Shown in pieces: positions 23,104-24,297 of a DNA stretch of 24,297 nucleotides. The stretch lies in NCBI GenBank assembly GCA_035639875.1, contig DASQXE010000181.1:1-24297 (forward strand). Reading direction: 5' to 3'. The notes under the pieces are model-generated. The model searched no databases, was not told the origin of the DNA, and was given only the letters and a program-made list of their open reading frames with translations. Source of the DNA: JAIBJP01 sp035639875 (GTDB lineage: Bacteria > Actinomycetota > Thermoleophilia > Gaiellales > Gaiellaceae). A program made the translations under genes and the position numbers. Each line of letters begins with the position of its first letter. Position 1 is the stretch's first letter.

Positions 23104-24297
23104 TCACGCGTCGATGGTGTCGGAGCCTGAGCCGCGCTGGCGCATGAGCTCCGCGACGCGGAAGGCGAGATCGAGCGACTGGCGCGCGTTCAGACGCGGA
23201 TCGCAGAGCGACATGTAACGAGAGGAGAGCTGGTCCTCGAGCACCGCTTCGGAGCCGCCCAGGCATTCGGTCACGTCCTCGCCCGTGAACTCGATGTGGA
23301 CGCCGCCCGGCCACACGCGCTCGCGCCGGCACGCGGCGAAAAACCCTTCAATCTCGGCCATGATCGCGTCGAAGCGGCGCGTCTTCACGCCCGACGCCGT
23401 CTTGAAGACGTTCGCGTGCATGGGGTCGCATGCCCACACGACGGGGTGCTCCGCTTCCCGCACCGCGCGCAGAAGCGGCGGCAGGAGCTCGAACACCCGC
23501 TCGGCGCCCATCCTGGCAATCAGCGTCAGCCGGCCCGGGATGCGCGCGGGGTTGAGCCGCTCGCAGAGCTCGAGTGCGTCGTCCGGAGTCGCCGTCGGAC
23601 CCAGCTTGACGCCGAGCGGGTTGTGCACGCCCGCGAAGAACTCGACGTGCGCACCGCGAGGATCGCGCGTGCGCTCGCCGATCCAGAGCATATGGCCGGA
23701 GCAGTCGTACCAGTCGCCGGTCAGGGAGTCCCGGCGCGTGAGCGACTCCTCGTAGTCGAGGACGAGGCCTTCATGGCTCGTCCAGACGTCGACCTGATGG
23801 AGCTTTTGCTCGGCGACGACGTCGATCCCGCAGGCGGCCATGAACCGAAGCGCGCGTTCGATCTCCGTCGCCAGCTGCTCGTAGCGCCGTCCTTCGGGTG
23901 ACGAAGCGACGAACTCTTGGTTCCACTCGTGGACGCGCATGAGGTCGGCGAAGCCGCCCTTCGTGAAGGCGCGCATGAGGTTAAGCGTCGAGGTCGCGTG
24001 GTAATAGGCCTGCACCATCCGCTCGGGATCGGGGATGCGGGCGGTGGCCGTCGGCGCGTCGTCGTGGATCATGTGGCCGCGGAAGCTCGGGATCTCCTCC
24101 TCCCCCACGCGCTCGCTCGCCGACGAGCGCGCCTTCGCGAACTGGCCCGCGATGCGCCCCACCTTCACGACCGGCAACGTGGCGCCGTAGGTGAGGACGG
24201 CCGCCATCTGCAGGAGGATCTTCAGCTTCTCCCGGATGTGGATCGCGGAGACGTCGTGGAAGGATTCGGCACAGTCGCCGGCCTGGAGGACGAAGGC
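23104..24297 (-). CDS. Class II 3-deoxy-7-phosphoheptulonate synthase, 5' end outside the window
   Basis: The frame runs open to the right edge, giving 397 residues of a protein usually near 450, so the N-terminus is missing. It is the plant-like class II DAHP synthase that starts the shikimate pathway from PEP and erythrose 4-phosphate. Metal ligands expected from the Mycobacterium enzyme are present: the cysteine of GDCAESF, the histidine of DPMHAN, the glutamate of VHIEFTGEDVTEC and the aspartate of DPRLN. Other marks are VGRIAGQFAKARS, with the substrate-binding arginine, and EGLVLDYEE. It heads DAHP synthase-tyrA-aroA; its promoter is outside the window. Confidence 0.96.
   Translation of the reverse strand, partial: AFVLQAGDCAESFHDVSAIHIREKLKILLQMAAVLTYGATLPVVKVGRIAGQFAKARSSASERVGEEEIPSFRGHMIHDDAPTATARIPDPERMVQAYYHATSTLNLMRAFTKGGFADLMRVHEWNQEFVASSPEGRRYEQLATEIERALRFMAACGIDVVAEQKLHQVDVWTSHEGLVLDYEESLTRRDSLTGDWYDCSGHMLWIGERTRDPRGAHVEFFAGVHNPLGVKLGPTATPDDALELCERLNPARIPGRLTLIARMGAERVFELLPPLLRAVREAEHPVVWACDPMHANVFKTASGVKTRRFDAIMAEIEGFFAACRRERVWPGGVHIEFTGEDVTECLGGSEAVLEDQLSSRYMSLCDPRLNARQSLDLAFRVAELMRQRGSGSDTIDA

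Noticed and set aside
1..24297. rRNA, tRNA, CRISPR array, insertion sequence or phage genes
   Set aside because: No direct-repeat arrays, transposase or integrase motifs, or tRNA-like cloverleaf segments were found; almost every base is explained by housekeeping genes.

Overview
The window is a dense, high-GC, housekeeping stretch of a bacterial chromosome. I read 24 protein genes: 22 on the minus strand and two (an MBL-fold protein and a DtxR-type regulator) on the plus strand. The gene order recalls Actinomycetota: priA-def-fmt-rsmB-rpe-ribD-ribE-ribBA-ribH, aroA-cmk-plsC-der-gpsA, a class II DAHP synthase, GTG starts and few Shine-Dalgarno sites. PriA keeps its helicase motifs and zinc cysteines, unlike the degenerate PriA of mycobacteria. 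I therefore infer a deep-branching actinobacterium (for example Thermoleophilia), but this is inference from order and motifs, not phylogeny.

Layout, following minus-strand transcription from right to left. (1) 24297-19392: aroG-type DAHP synthase (5' end outside the window), tyrA with an ACT domain, class II aroA, cmk and plsC, tightly packed. (2) A 133-bp gap with a repeat element, then der, gpsA, a DUF3352 lipoprotein, metK and a DUF4230 membrane protein. (3) The plus-strand DtxR/MntR-like regulator, convergent with the DUF4230 gene across a hairpin and divergent from priA with 7 bp between start codons. (4) priA, def, fmt, rsmB, rpe, ribD, ribE and ribBA, then a 136-bp gap with a second copy of the repeat, then ribH. 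(5) rpmB, fakA (DAK2/YloV), a stand-alone receiver domain and degV (fakB). (6) A plus-strand degenerate MBL-fold gene, convergent with degV and divergent from a cupin gene that runs off the left edge.

Functionally the window joins the shikimate/tyrosine branch, CMP phosphorylation, phospholipid precursor synthesis (gpsA, plsC), ribosome assembly (der), SAM synthesis, replication restart, N-formylmethionine handling and 16S rRNA methylation, the complete riboflavin pathway, and a putative fatty-acid kinase module. No rRNA, tRNA, CRISPR array, insertion sequence or FMN riboswitch was seen. No gene-free stretch reaches 300 bp; the two longest gaps are 4726-4861 and 19259-19391.

Most worth a second look: a receiver domain with intact phosphorylation residues between the kinase and lipid-carrier genes of the fatty-acid kinase system; a dispersed 105-108 bp intergenic element placed exactly one base after a stop codon in both copies; a 21-bp bidirectional promoter whose overlapping -10 boxes sit eight bases from two divergent start codons; and a wider pattern of TANNNT boxes 6-8 bases before start codons that lack a Shine-Dalgarno, suggesting leaderless mRNAs.
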